Assembly (NCBI GenBank): GCA_964480725.1
Contig: CAYZQO010000027.1
Location: 15,336-79,335 of the forward strand
Direction of reading: 5' to 3'
DNA from: JAFGBI01 sp964480725
Lineage (GTDB): Bacteria > Myxococcota_A > Polyangia > Polyangiales > Polyangiaceae
DNA length: 64,000 nt
Shown piece after piece: positions 42,417-54,568 of the stretch. The stretch's first letter is position 1; each line of letters begins with the position of its first letter. Under the pieces are notes generated by a model that did no database searches, was not told where the DNA came from, and worked only from the letters and a program-made list of their open reading frames with translations. The position numbers and the translations under genes were made by a program.

Positions 42417-42977
42417 CCCCTGGACCTGCCCGTACCTTTCTCCTATGGGGAAACCGCGGGGCGGGCCCTGGTCGGCGACTGCGTCCCGTCGTCGATTGAA
42501 CGTGAGCAAGCACGGGAATGCCGCGGCGGCCAGAGCCATCGATCGCGTCGGGTGGCCGCTAACGCGACGACGGCGGGCGGCCGTCGCGTCCCGTCGCGAC
42601 GCCATCGTGCTCGGCGCGACCGGCATCGTCGCGTGCGCCGTCGTCGTGCTCATCTCTCGACCGGGCCACATGACGCGCGATTCCCTCGACCAGCTGGCCC
42701 AAGCGCGATCCCTGGACCTCACCGATCACCACCCCGTCGTGATGTCGGTCCTGTGGCACTCCCTGGACCGGCTGATCCCGGGGCCGCTCGGGATGCTGAT
42801 CTTCATGAACGTCGTGTTCTGGGCTGGGCTTGCGGCGCTCTTGCTGACCTTCCGCCGGCCGCTCGTCTTGCGCGCCGCGGCGATGCTAGCAGTGGGCTTC
42901 TTCCCTCCGGTGTTCGCGATCGCGGGGACCCTCTGGAAGGACACCCTGATGCAGGCCGCGCTGCTCGCCGGCGTCGG
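42417..42977 (+). repeat. Direct duplication, copy 2 (in the intact gene)
   Basis: Counterpart of 37729-38285. The conserved upstream block (CCCCTGGACCT ... TCCTATGGGG) is shared, so the duplicated unit probably includes the promoter region. About 4.1 kb of unrelated genes on the opposite strand separate the copies. Confidence 0.9.
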
Positions 42978-44046
42978 CTGCCTCGTCGTCTTTCTGCGCA
43001 CGCGGCAACGCTGGCTGCTCGGGCTCGGCATCCTGGCCTGCGTCTTCGCGAGCGTCACCCGCCACAACGGCCTCGCTGCGACCTGGCCGCTGCTGATGCT
43101 GCCGTGGCTGGTGGCGCCGGGGTTCCCACGGCTGCCGTGGCTGGCGCGCCTGGTCGCCGCCGCGGGCGCGGCGCTCGTCTCCACCGTCGTCACCACGGTG
43201 CTGGTCGTGCAGCTGCTCGGGACGTTCACCAAGCACGAGGCGTTCTGGCAGCTCATCGCGACGTTTGACCTCGCCGGCATCTCCGTCAACACGGGGCGTC
43301 AGATGTTCGACCCGGGTTCGCCCGTGCTGCGCCGGGGCGCGTCAGTCCCTGACCTGGAGCGTTGCTACGGGAGCTCGAATCACCTCTCGCTCTACGAGCG
43401 CTGCATCGACCCGAGGACCAAGGGGCGAGAGCCCCTCTTCTCCCGAATTTCCGCGCCCGCCGAGCTCGCGAGCCTCGCCTCGAACTGGCGACGCGCCGTG
43501 CTCGCCGAGCCGCTCGGCTACCTCCAGCACCGCTACGACGTCTACCGCCTGGCGATCGGCCTCACCTCGCACGGGGCAAGCCTTACCTACGGTTCGAGGA
43601 TCTCCGCGACGGACTACCCGCTCTCCCCCACCGCCCGCTCGGTCCAGGCCTCGATCGCGTCGCTCGCCAGCACCCCGCTGTTCCGGGTCTGGATCTACGT
43701 GGCGCTCGCGCTCGCCGCTGCGGGCGCCGCGATCCCGTTCTACCGGAGGACCGGCTCCGCGCTGCCGCTCGTGTTCGCCTTGTCCAGCCTCTCCTACTCG
43801 TCGAGCCTCTTCTTCGCGGCGGGCGCCCGAGACTATCGCTACTCGGTCTGGACCGTCCTCGCGAGCGTGCTCGCGCTCCTCGCGTTCGCCTCGACCGGTC
43901 GCCTCAGGCCCGCCGCCGGGGGAAAATGCCGCGCCGCGGCCCCGGCTCCCCGAGGGGGCGAACGACCTTGCGGCCCGGGCCGGGGGGCCCCAGAGGCATG
44001 GGATGACCGAGGGCCGCCCCCGTCGGCAGCGAAAAGGAGCGCCTCC
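42502..44046 (+). CDS. GT-C-like integral membrane protein, no stop before copA
   Basis: About 480 recognisable residues with roughly ten hydrophobic helices. Conserved motifs near the N-terminus include GHMTRDSLDQLAQARSLDL, DHHPVVMSVLWH, GTLWKDTLMQAALL and TRHNGLAATWP, typical of GT-C-type lipid-linked sugar transferase relatives (DUF6020-like). The GTG at 42502 matches the start in the duplicate copy; ATG 42445 is also in frame. The frame has no stop codon before the copper ATPase ATG at 44047 and runs on to 46500. Protein-like sequence ends near 43915 (FASTGRLRPA), and the rest is Pro/Gly/Arg-rich. A one-base frameshift near GGGGGAAAA (about 43917) would end it at 44006. Confidence 0.7.
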
Positions 44047-46500
<2,454 letters not shown>

Positions 46501-46507
46501 GCGCGCG

Positions 46508-46526
46508 CGGGAGGCCTCACCTCCCG
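46508..46526. terminator. Inverted repeat between copA and Uma2 stop codons
   Basis: CGGGAGG / CCTCCCG is a perfect 7-bp stem with a 5-nt loop. It begins 8 bases after the copA stop and overlaps the stop of the convergent Uma2 gene (46517-46519). It is a likely two-way terminator. Confidence 0.5.
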
Positions 46527-47092
46527 GGCGGCCTCGGCCAGAGCGCGCCGAGCTCGAGCTCGATCGCGTCGAACGGCTCCGCACGCACGACCTCCGCTTC
46601 ACCGTGACTCTGGACCAAACGGTACGTGTCGCCGTCGAGCCGGAGCACCTCGAGGAGCTGCAGGCGCGGATCCACGAGCCACACGTGCCGAACGGCTTCG
46701 CGCGCGTAGATGGGGAGCTTGAGGCGGCGATCCACCAGCGCGGTGCTCGGCGAGAGCACCTCACACGCCCAGTCGGGGGCGAGCTCGATGAACGCGGCGT
46801 CGGGGACCGCCGGGAGGCGTTCGCGGCGCCAGCCGGCGAGATCGGGGACCAGGATGTCGAGGCCGAGGTGGAGCTCCGGCTCGTCCAGGATCAGCCAGCC
46901 ACCGGGCCCGCCACGGCCGCGGTGGAACGGACCCCCGAGGTCCATGCCGAGGACGGAAGCGGCCTCGCTATGGGGTCCCGCAGGCCGCGGGTGGGTGTGG
47001 AGCGCTCCGTCCAGGATCTCGGCCACCAGGTGCTCGGGCGTGTCGAGCACGTCCTCGTAGCTCGCCCTCCGTCGGAGCGGTTCAGCGGCCAT
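46517..47092 (-). CDS. Uma2 family (DUF820) putative restriction-endonuclease-like protein
   Basis: A 191-residue protein with the PD-(D/E)XK-like Uma2 core: DILVPDLAGWRRERLP, DWACEVLSPSTALVDRRLKLPIYA (catalytic Glu and Lys region) and VRHVWLVDPRLQLLEV. The length is normal. Uma2 proteins are abundant in myxobacteria and cyanobacteria; most have no known role. The ATG at 47092 gives MAAEPLRRRASYEDVL, the usual opening. It stands alone between convergent copA and the ubiB-like operon. Confidence 0.85.
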   Translation of the reverse strand: MAAEPLRRRASYEDVLDTPEHLVAEILDGALHTHPRPAGPHSEAASVLGMDLGGPFHRGRGGPGGWLILDEPELHLGLDILVPDLAGWRRERLPAVPDAAFIELAPDWACEVLSPSTALVDRRLKLPIYAREAVRHVWLVDPRLQLLEVLRLDGDTYRLVQSHGEAEVVRAEPFDAIELELGALWPRPPGR

Positions 47093-47177
47093 CTTGGGGA
47101 ACAGGGTACCACGGCGGCGCCAGCCCGACCCGCGACGGAGCGCGCCCGTCCCGGACACGATATCCCCGATGGCCGGT

Positions 47178-47202
47178 CCCCCCGGTGAGCCGGACCGGGG
47201 GG
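47178..47202 (-). terminator. Hairpin downstream of the aarF-like gene
   Basis: CCCCCCGGT and ACCGGGGGG form a perfect 9-bp stem with a 7-nt loop. It lies about 100 bases after the stop of the last gene of the prfB-to-aarF operon. No T tract. Confidence 0.4.
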
Positions 47203-47302
47203 CCCCCGCGGCGCGGAGCGACGCTTGGGGGCCCGCGGCGGGCGCGACCGGAGGGAGCGCACGGCGCTCGCGCGAGCACCGTGAAACACGGGGGGCAACC
47301 CT

Positions 47303-48940
47303 TCAGCCGCCCCACAGGCGCGCGAGCGCGAGCGCCAGGAGCGCGCCCAGGGCGCCGAGCAGCAAGGCGAGCCACCAGGGCTGCGGCCGCGGCCGCGGCC
47401 GGCGGTCGATCACGCCCTCCCGCTCCAGGAAATCTCCCAGGTTACCAGCCGCCGTGAAGGCGCGCTCGAGCCGGAGCAGCCGGTCGGCGAGCTGCGGGCG
47501 CTGCGACAGGTTGAGCAGCAGGAGGGGCATCAGCTGCGCTAGCTCCCCCTGCCCTACGGCGCCCAGGGCGCGGCGGCGAAGGATGTCGCCCAGCACGGCG
47601 CGGGCCTCCTTGGTCACGTCGAGCTCCGGGCAGTAGGTCAGCACGATCCCCTCGACGATGGCGAGGTTGCGGAGCACGACGAAGAGCGCCGACTGCGCCC
47701 GGAGCCGGTAGCGGGCGCCGAGGCGGAGCCCGTCCACCAGCTGCGCGGTGAGGCGGCTCTCCCGGGCCGTGTCCGCGTCGCTCTGCTCGAGAACCCCCCG
47801 CAGCTGCTGCTCGAACTCCGAGAGATCCGCGTCGGGGTTGGGGGAGAAGATCTGCAGGAACGCGGCGACCGCCTCGTCGGTGCGCCCGCTGCTCTGGTAG
47901 AAGAGCAGCTCCAGCATCCGATCGCAGAGCGGGCGCGGCACCTCCCCGTGCAGCCCGAAGTCGACCAGGCCGAGCTGGCCGCCCTCCATCAGGATGACGT
48001 TGCCGGGGTGGGTGTCGCCGTGGACGAAGCCGTACTCGTAGGACATGACGAGCTGCAGCCGCAGCATCGCGCTCGTCAGCGCTCGCGGCGACACCCCGCG
48101 GGCCGTCAGGGCGGCGGCGTCCTCGACCCGCTCGAGCAGCTCGCCGTCCAGCCACTCCATCACCAGCAGGCGCGCCGTGCAGAGGTCGAGCCGCACCCAG
48201 GGGACGCGAAACTCCCGGAGCGGGGTCAGGACCTCGCTGAAGCGCTCCATGGCCCGCGCCTCGGCGAGCAGGTCGACCTCCTGCTGGGCCCGCGCGGCGT
48301 ACTCGCCCGCGACGCGGTGCACCATGCTGCGGTGGTAGGCGGGGACCAGCCGATCGATGAAGGCAGAGACGTCCATCAACAGGTCGAGGTCGCGACGGAG
48401 CGACTCGTCGAGGTTGGGTCGCTGGACCTTGACCGCCACCCACTCGCCGGTGTCGCGCAGCCGCGCGCGGTACACCTGCGCGATGGACGCGGAGGCGACC
48501 GGCTCGGCGGGGAACTCGGCGAAGACCGCCTCGAGCTTGGCGCCGAGCTCCCCCTCGACGATCCGTCGGGCCTCCTCCCAGGGGAAGGGCGGCACGTGGG
48601 TCCTGAGCTGGCCGAGCTCCCGCAGGAACTCGGCGCTGAACAGATCCACCCGCGTGGCCAAGAGCTGCCCGAACTTGACGAACGTGGGCCCCAACCGCTC
48701 GAGGGCACGCCGGAGCCGCGCCGCGCGCTGGGCGTCCGTCGCCGCCGCGTCGGGGCGCGCGCCGTCCGGGGAGGTGGGCTCCGTGTCCGGGGGGTCCCCT
48801 AACCCCAGCCCCTCCTCGAGGAACACCTTCGAGATCTCGGCCACTCGCGCCAGTCGCATAGGAAGAGGGTACAACGGCGTGGTGTCCGGGTCCGTCCCGT
48901 CCCCGGCGCCGCGGGGGGCGGGCGGCGGGAGGCCGCTCAC
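47303..48940 (-). CDS. ABC1/AarF (UbiB-type) atypical kinase
   Basis: A 545-residue protein of the UbiB/ADCK family, with FVKFGQLLATR (KxGQ motif), ASASIAQVYRA, VAVKVQRP, EVDLLAEARAM, FVHGDTHPGNVI and LVDFGLHG. The C-terminus has a hydrophobic helix (WWLALLLGALGALLALALARL) that anchors it to the membrane. These proteins support ubiquinone or other lipid metabolism. The GTG at 48940 overlaps the LolD gene stop (GTGA) and is preferred; an internal ATG at 48859 would match the start of several relatives. Last gene of the operon. Confidence 0.9.
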   Translation of the reverse strand: MSGLPPPAPRGAGDGTDPDTTPLYPLPMRLARVAEISKVFLEEGLGLGDPPDTEPTSPDGARPDAAATDAQRAARLRRALERLGPTFVKFGQLLATRVDLFSAEFLRELGQLRTHVPPFPWEEARRIVEGELGAKLEAVFAEFPAEPVASASIAQVYRARLRDTGEWVAVKVQRPNLDESLRRDLDLLMDVSAFIDRLVPAYHRSMVHRVAGEYAARAQQEVDLLAEARAMERFSEVLTPLREFRVPWVRLDLCTARLLVMEWLDGELLERVEDAAALTARGVSPRALTSAMLRLQLVMSYEYGFVHGDTHPGNVILMEGGQLGLVDFGLHGEVPRPLCDRMLELLFYQSSGRTDEAVAAFLQIFSPNPDADLSEFEQQLRGVLEQSDADTARESRLTAQLVDGLRLGARYRLRAQSALFVVLRNLAIVEGIVLTYCPELDVTKEARAVLGDILRRRALGAVGQGELAQLMPLLLLNLSQRPQLADRLLRLERAFTAAGNLGDFLEREGVIDRRPRPRPQPWWLALLLGALGALLALALARLWGG

Positions 48941-49692
48941 GCAAGCGGGGCCGGCGCGGGCGCGACGGGTTCGTCGGCGCCCGCGTCACGCGCGTCGGCC
49001 ATCTCCCCGCGCTCGTCGGCGTAGATGACGCCGTCCCGCATCCGCACCACCCGCGGCATGCTCTCCGCGAAGCTCTGGTTGTGGGTCACCACCACGATGG
49101 TGGTCCCGTGCTCGCGGTTGACCTGGAAGAACAGGTCATGGATCGCGTCGCTGGTCGCCGTGTCCAGGTTGCCGGTGGGCTCGTCGGCGAGGACCAGCCG
49201 CGGCTCGAGGGCGAGGGCGCGCGCGATGGCGACCCGCTGCTGCTCTCCACCCGAGAGCTCACCCGGCCGATGGAGCGCCCGATCCGCGAGCCCGATCTCC
49301 TCCAGTAGCCCCTGCGCCCGCTTCTCCATCGCGCGCCGGTTCCGCCCCTGGATGAGCCCCGGCATCATGACATTCTCGAGGGCGTTGAACTCCGGCAAGA
49401 GGTGGTGAAACTGGAAGACGAACCCGATGTCCCGGTTGCGCACCGCAGCGAGCCGGCTCCCGCTCATTTTGGTCAGGTCCTCCTGACCGAGGCGAATGCG
49501 CCCGCTCGAGGGGAGGTCCAGCGTGCCGATGCAGTGCAGGAGCGTGCTCTTCCCTGCCCCGGAGGCGCCCACGATGGCCATGATCTGTCCGGCCTCGATG
49601 GTCAGCTCGATACCCCGGAGCACGTGCAGCGTGCGCCCCATGTGCTGGAAGGACTTGTGCAGATCCTCGATGATGACCAGGGGTTCGGCCAC
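48937..49692 (-). CDS. lolD: LolD-type lipoprotein-release ABC ATPase
   Basis: A 251-residue ABC ATPase with Walker A GASGAGKST (42-50), Q-loop FVFQFHHLLPEF, signature LSGGEQQR, Walker B LVLADEPTGNLD and H-loop VVVTHNQ. Its similarity to LolD/MacB-type systems and its position 6 bases after a LolC/E-like permease gene support a role in outer-membrane lipoprotein sorting. It starts at GTG 49692. A short extension after VIYADERGEM is Ala/Asp-rich and unique. Confidence 0.93.
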   Translation of the reverse strand: MAEPLVIIEDLHKSFQHMGRTLHVLRGIELTIEAGQIMAIVGASGAGKSTLLHCIGTLDLPSSGRIRLGQEDLTKMSGSRLAAVRNRDIGFVFQFHHLLPEFNALENVMMPGLIQGRNRRAMEKRAQGLLEEIGLADRALHRPGELSGGEQQRVAIARALALEPRLVLADEPTGNLDTATSDAIHDLFFQVNREHGTTIVVVTHNQSFAESMPRVVRMRDGVIYADERGEMADARDAGADEPVAPAPAPLA

Positions 49693-49698
49693 GTCGCC

Positions 49699-51648
49699 TC
49701 ACTCGTAGCGGATGCCGTCGACGGGCCGGAGGCGGCTGGCGGCGAGGGCCGGGTAAATGGTGGCAATGGTCGTGATGAGCAACGCGCACACCGCGACCCA
49801 GGTGAAGTCGGCCGCGCTCACGTTGATGGGCAGCCGATCGATGTAATAGACGTCCGGGTCGAGCCTTACGCCCACGTACTTGAGCCCGAGGGTGGTCGCT
49901 GCGCCGAGCGCGACGCCGAACACGGTGCCGATGGCGCCGATGACGATCCCCTCCAGCATGAAGGTCCACAGGATGGCGCGGTCGCTCGCCCCGAGGGCCT
50001 TCAGGATGGCGATCTCCTTGCTCTTCTCGGTGACCATGAGGAGCAGCGTGCAGACGATGCAGAAGCTCGCCACCAGGATGGCGATGGAGAGAATGAGGAA
50101 GGTCGCCAGCTTCTCCAGCTTGAGGGCGCTGAAGAGCTGCCGGTTCATTTCCTTCCAGTCGCGCACGCGGAGCTCCGGGCGCGCGAGGGCCGCCTCGACC
50201 CGCTCGCGCACGGGGCCGACCGCCTCGGCGTCCTCGACCCGGGCGTCGATGTCGGTGATGTGCGCCCCGAGATCGAGGAACTCCTGGGCCTGCTCCAGGG
50301 TCACGTAGGCATGGCTGGCGTCGTACTCGTACATTCCGCTGTAGAACACCGCGGCCACCCGGTAGCGCCGCGTCCGCGGCATGACACCCATGGGCCCCAG
50401 ATCGCCGAGGGGGGCCACCAGGGTGATCTCGTCGCCGACGTAGGCGTGCAGGCTCTTGGCGAGCTCGCGGCCGAGGACGATCCCCGGGTACTCGTCCGGG
50501 CGGAAGACGGCCTGATCGACGTTCTTGTCCCCGCTGGTGGAGCGGATGCGCGTGGGCCGGCCCCGGAGGTAACGCTGCCCACCCGGCGCCACCCAGATGA
50601 CCTCCTCCGGGGGCAGATCGGCGAGGCGCTTCGGGTCGTGCAGGTACTCGAACCGCCCCACCTCCAGGTTCTGCACCAGCTCAATCACGGTACCGATCGA
50701 CTCCGTGTCGATCCCGCGCAGCATCACCCCGGCCGTGTTGGTGCGGCTCGAGGCCATCGCCTCGCCGGCCGCCACCGGCGTCGCCGCCAGGACGCCCGGA
50801 GCGGCGCGGACGCGGTCGAGCGTGTCGCGCCAGGAGTCGAAGCCGCCGACATCGGTCGCCTCGATGCGCACGTGGGCGTTGTTGCCGAGGATCTTGCCCT
50901 TCAGGTCCTCGCCGAAGCCCGTCATGATCGCGATGACCCCGCAGAGCGCGTAGGAGGCGATCCCGACGCCGACGATCGCAAGCCCCGAGATGACGGTCAA
51001 ATACCCGGTCCGGGTGGCCCGGACGTGCCGCACGGCGACGAAAGCGAAGAAGCCGCGACGCTCCAGCCGGTCCAGGGCCCAGGGGAGCAGCACCAGCCCC
51101 ACCAGCAGGACGGCGGCCCCGAGCGAGAGGGCCGCGCCCAGGCGCAAGGCCTGGTGCCAGGAGACGAAGTAGGCCGCCCGCGCGTCGGGGAGCCGCCCGA
51201 CGATCCACCAGAGGACCGCACAGGCCACGACGCTCAGCCCGGCCAGCACACGCAGGAGGACGTACCGCCGCCGCGGCGTCCACAGCATGAACACGACGGC
51301 CTGGCGCCCAAGGTCGAACAGGAGCGTGAGCGCCACCGTGACCCCGAGCTTCGCGAACCACCCCGCCGGGGTCGTGCTGGGGGGGGTGGTAAACCAGGTG
51401 ATCAGCGCCGCGATCCCCGCGTAGGCGAGCGTCTCGAGCACCCCGAGGGCGATCCACCACCAGCGCCGGTGCCGACGCAGGAACGCCTCCAGCACGATCG
51501 CAGTGACGAGCAGGACCGCGCCCGCAGCCACGAACACGACTCCCGGCGTCCCCTCGAGCGCCCGCACCAGCAGCCCCCATTGGGCGTCGAGCGGCCCGGG
51601 CGCCCGGTTCAGCGCGCCCTCGCCGAGGGTGAACGGCGCCGACGTCAT
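49699..51648 (-). CDS. LolC/LolE-type lipoprotein-release permease with extra N-terminal membrane region
   Basis: A 649-residue permease. The C-terminal ~430 residues are a standard LolC/E: FFAFVAVRHVRATRTGYLT at the first conserved helix, periplasmic domain (GIVLGRELAKSLHAYVGDEITLV), then three helices with TEKSKEIAILKALGASDRAIL (coupling helix) and PALAASRLRPVDGIRYE. The first ~210 residues add about five hydrophobic helices not found in classical LolC/E. The ATG at 51648 overlaps the lysS stop. A single permease here, rather than separate LolC and LolE, suggests a LolF-like homodimer. Confidence 0.87.
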   Translation of the reverse strand: MTSAPFTLGEGALNRAPGPLDAQWGLLVRALEGTPGVVFVAAGAVLLVTAIVLEAFLRRHRRWWWIALGVLETLAYAGIAALITWFTTPPSTTPAGWFAKLGVTVALTLLFDLGRQAVVFMLWTPRRRYVLLRVLAGLSVVACAVLWWIVGRLPDARAAYFVSWHQALRLGAALSLGAAVLLVGLVLLPWALDRLERRGFFAFVAVRHVRATRTGYLTVISGLAIVGVGIASYALCGVIAIMTGFGEDLKGKILGNNAHVRIEATDVGGFDSWRDTLDRVRAAPGVLAATPVAAGEAMASSRTNTAGVMLRGIDTESIGTVIELVQNLEVGRFEYLHDPKRLADLPPEEVIWVAPGGQRYLRGRPTRIRSTSGDKNVDQAVFRPDEYPGIVLGRELAKSLHAYVGDEITLVAPLGDLGPMGVMPRTRRYRVAAVFYSGMYEYDASHAYVTLEQAQEFLDLGAHITDIDARVEDAEAVGPVRERVEAALARPELRVRDWKEMNRQLFSALKLEKLATFLILSIAILVASFCIVCTLLLMVTEKSKEIAILKALGASDRAILWTFMLEGIVIGAIGTVFGVALGAATTLGLKYVGVRLDPDVYYIDRLPINVSAADFTWVAVCALLITTIATIYPALAASRLRPVDGIRYE

Positions 51649-53441
51649 CCGGGCGAGGCCTCCGGGCGGAGCAGCGGGAAGGCGATCACGTCCCGGATCG
51701 AGTCCTGGGCCGCAAGCATCATCACCAGCCGATCGACGCCGAGCCCGAAGCCCGCCGCCGGCGGCATGCCGTGCTCGAGCGCGCGGACGTAGTCCTCGTC
51801 GTAGTCCATCGTCTCGTCCGCACCCCGGCCCTTCTTGGCCACTTGCTCCTGGAACCGCGCCGCCTGGTCGTCGGGATCGTTGAGCTCGCTGAAGGCGTTG
51901 CAGAGCTCCCGGGAGTGGACGAACAGCTCGAAGCGGTCGGTGAGGGACGGGTCAGCGTCCTTGCGGCGCGCCAGCGGTGACGTTTCGAAGGGGTAGTCGA
52001 TGACGAAGACCGGCCGACTCTTCTGGACGCGCTCGCCCGTCTCGTCCGGAAAGGTCCCGTCGCTCAGGTACTGCTCACAGAGCAGCGGCTCGGCGAGGTA
52101 CTCGTAGAGGGCGAAGGTCCGCTCGCCGTCGTTCTCCGCCTTCGCCAGGCCGCGCAGGAGGTTATACCACTCGACCTTGCCCGCCGCGTCGGAGGCAGCC
52201 TTCAATCGGTTGACGAACTCCGTCTTCGCCGGATCGGCGCCGCCCGTCCGGGGCTCGCTCCCCGCGTGCCGCTCCTCGGCGGTCAGCTCGGCACTGCGCG
52301 CGGCGTGCCGCGCGAGCTCCGTGAGCGTGTCCGGCGGCAGCCGCAACCAGGCGACCGACCCCGCGATGGCGTCCCGCATCGTCACCCGCGCGAACGGCTC
52401 GGCGAGCGTGAACGGGCGTCGCTCGACCCACCGGCGATACGCTGCCTCCTGGCCGAGCGCGACCATCCCGCGCTCGAGGTGGCCGTCGACCGAGCGCAGC
52501 AGCTCTTCCGTCAGGTCCATCAGCGTCTCGTAGGTCGCGTAGGCCTGATAGAACTCGAGCATGGTGAACTCGGGGTTGTGCCGCGGGCTCAGCCCCTCGT
52601 TGCGGTAGCAGCGGCCGATCTCGTACACGCGCTCGAGCCCGCCGACGAGCAGCCGTTTCAGGTAGAGCTCCGGCGCGATGCGGAGGAAGAGCGGCAGATC
52701 GAGCGCGTTGTGGTGCGTGCTGAACGGCCGCGCCGCGGCGCCGCCGACGATCGCGTGGAGCGTCGGCGTCTCGACCTCGAGGAAGCTGCGTCCGTCGAGG
52801 AAGGCCCGCAGCCCCTGCACGACCAGGGTGCGCGCGCGAAGCACGGACGCCACGTCGGGGTTGGCGACCAGATCGACGTAGCGGTGCCGGTAGCGAAGAT
52901 CCACGTCGGTGAGGCCGTGCCACTTCTCGGGCAGGGGGCGGTAGGCCTTGGTGAGCAGGCGCAGCGACGAGAGCTGGAGGCTGAGCTCACCGGTCTTGGT
53001 CACCATGGGCAGACCGCGCGCCTCGACGTGGTCGCCCACGTCGAGCTGCTCCAGCGCCGCGAAGCCTTCGCCCATCACGTCGAGCTTGGCGAAGAGCTGG
53101 AGCTCCCCGCTCGCGTCGCGCAGGCGGAGGAAGACCGCCTTGCCGAAGCCACGGCGCGCGAGCAGACGACCCGCGACGTGGACCTCCTCGCCACCGGCGA
53201 GCTCCGCCACCCGCTCGACGTCGTACGGGGGATTGTCCTCGGGGCCCACGCCGGGCCGCAGCGCCGATGCGAAGCGGTCGCGCAGCTCGCGGAGCCATCG
53301 CCGGTCCCCGAGGTCGGCGTCGTTGGCGAAGGGGCGCTCCCCGGCCGCGCGGACCCGCTCGGCCTTGGCGCGACGCGCCGCCGCCAGGGCCTCCTCGCCG
53401 CTGCCACCGGCCCCCGGCGGGCCCTGAATCGGGTCGGTCAT
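51645..53441 (-). CDS. lysS: Lysyl-tRNA synthetase, class II
   Basis: A 598-residue enzyme, longer than most bacterial LysRS (about 500). The N-terminal OB domain (about 80-180) contains HVAGRLLARRGFGKAVFLRL. Motif 1 is FLEVETPTLHAI, motif 2 includes RCYRNEGLSPRHNPEFTMLE and motif 3 is GFGLGVDRLVMML. Several inserted segments, for example ARSAELTAEERHAGSEPR, account for the extra length. It follows prfB by 4 bases, the same gene order as in many proteobacteria, and its stop overlaps the LolC/E start. Confidence 0.95.
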   Translation of the reverse strand: MTDPIQGPPGAGGSGEEALAAARRAKAERVRAAGERPFANDADLGDRRWLRELRDRFASALRPGVGPEDNPPYDVERVAELAGGEEVHVAGRLLARRGFGKAVFLRLRDASGELQLFAKLDVMGEGFAALEQLDVGDHVEARGLPMVTKTGELSLQLSSLRLLTKAYRPLPEKWHGLTDVDLRYRHRYVDLVANPDVASVLRARTLVVQGLRAFLDGRSFLEVETPTLHAIVGGAAARPFSTHHNALDLPLFLRIAPELYLKRLLVGGLERVYEIGRCYRNEGLSPRHNPEFTMLEFYQAYATYETLMDLTEELLRSVDGHLERGMVALGQEAAYRRWVERRPFTLAEPFARVTMRDAIAGSVAWLRLPPDTLTELARHAARSAELTAEERHAGSEPRTGGADPAKTEFVNRLKAASDAAGKVEWYNLLRGLAKAENDGERTFALYEYLAEPLLCEQYLSDGTFPDETGERVQKSRPVFVIDYPFETSPLARRKDADPSLTDRFELFVHSRELCNAFSELNDPDDQAARFQEQVAKKGRGADETMDYDEDYVRALEHGMPPAAGFGLGVDRLVMMLAAQDSIRDVIAFPLLRPEASPG

Positions 53442-53445
53442 CGCG

Positions 53446-54568
53446 CTAGTTCCTCTTCGCGTCCGCGGCGCGGTCGGCGTTCATGAGCAGGTACGCCTCG
53501 ATGAAGGGATCGAGCTCCCCGTCGAGGACGGCGTTGACGTCGCCCGCCTCGTGCTCGGTCCTGAGATCCTTGACCAGCTGGTAGGGCTGGAGCACGTAGC
53601 TCCGGATCTGGTTGCCGAAGGCGATCGAGCCCTTCGACGCCTCGTAAGCGGCCTGATCCTGCTGGCGCTTCCGTTCCTCCTGCTCGTAGAGCTTGGCCTT
53701 GAGCATCTTCATCGCCATCGCCCGGTTCTGGTGCTGGCTCCGCTCGGCGCGACACACCACCATGATCCCGGAGGGGAGGTGCCGCATGCGCACCGCCGTC
53801 TCCACCTTGTTCACGTTCTGACCGCCCTTGCCGCCGGCGCGCATGGTGGAGATCTCGAGGTCGGACTCCTTCACCTCGATCTCGATCTCGTCCTCGATGT
53901 CGGGCACGACCTCGACCGCCGCGAAGCTGGTGTGCCGCCTCGCGTTGGCGTCGAAGGGGCTGATCCGGACCAGCCGGTGGACGCCCATCTCGGCGCGCAG
54001 GTAGCCGAAGGCGTTGGAGCCCGCGACCGTGAAGGAGGCGCCGTCGATCCCGGCCTCGTCGCCCGGCTGGTAGTCGATGAGGTCGGTCTTGTAACCCCGC
54101 CGCTCACACCAGCGCAGGTACATCCGGAGCAGCATCTCCGCCCAGTCCTTCGACTCGGTGCCGCCCGAGCCCGGGTGCACGCTGACGATCGCGTTGGCGT
54201 GATCGACGGGGCCGCTCAGCATGCGCTGGAGCTCTGCCTGGCGCACCCGCGCAGCGATCCGCTGAGCCTGCTCGTCCGCGTCAGCGACCGCGGCGTCGTC
54301 ACCCTCCGCTGCCCCGAGCTCCAGGTACTCAGCCGCCTCCTCGACAGCGGACGACAGGGAGCGTCCGAGCTCGATCTTCTCCGCCGCGGCGGCGCGCTTG
54401 CGGAGCAGCGCCTGGGCGCGATCCTGGTCGTTCCAGAAGCCCGGCTCGCTCGCCAGGGTGTCGAGCTCTTCTACCTCGCGCTCCAGTCGAGCGAGGTCAA
54501 AGAGACCCCCTTAGCGCATCGACGCGCCGCCTGAGGTCCTCGAGCAAGCTCCGGGTGTCTGCGATCAT
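53446..54568 (-). CDS. prfB: Peptide chain release factor 2 with programmed +1 frameshift
   Basis: The frame starts at ATG 54568, runs 23 codons and stops at TGA 54497-54499, then continues in the +1 frame from 54498 to 53446. The junction is the classical one: AGGGGG (54506-54511), then CTT TGA C (54502-54496). The predicted product is 373 residues, normal for RF2. It contains the SPF codon-recognition motif (ISPFDANARRH), the GGQ motif (RAGGKGGQNVNK), GSGGTESKDWAEML and an N-terminal coiled coil. The frameshift lets RF2 regulate its own level: poor UGA termination promotes shifting. The coordinates span both segments. Confidence 0.95.
54496..54511 (-). promoter_or_regulatory. prfB programmed +1 frameshift signal
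   Basis: On the minus strand, AGGGGG acts as an internal Shine-Dalgarno and lies three bases upstream of the slippery CTT TGA C. The in-frame UGA is the signal for both termination and shifting. The arrangement matches that of E. coli prfB. Confidence 0.93.

Noticed and set aside
37729..42977. Composite transposon bounded by direct repeats
   Set aside because: The repeats are diverged gene copies of about 560 bp; no transposase, terminal inverted repeats or target-site duplication were found.
46517..47092. Uma2 gene as part of a defence island
   Set aside because: No other restriction, toxin-antitoxin or defence genes are adjacent. Uma2 genes are scattered widely in such genomes.
49402..51792. 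796-residue plus-strand open frame opposite lolC/E and lolD
   Set aside because: The translation is Glu/Arg/Gly/His-rich shadow of well-defined ABC transporter genes on the minus strand.
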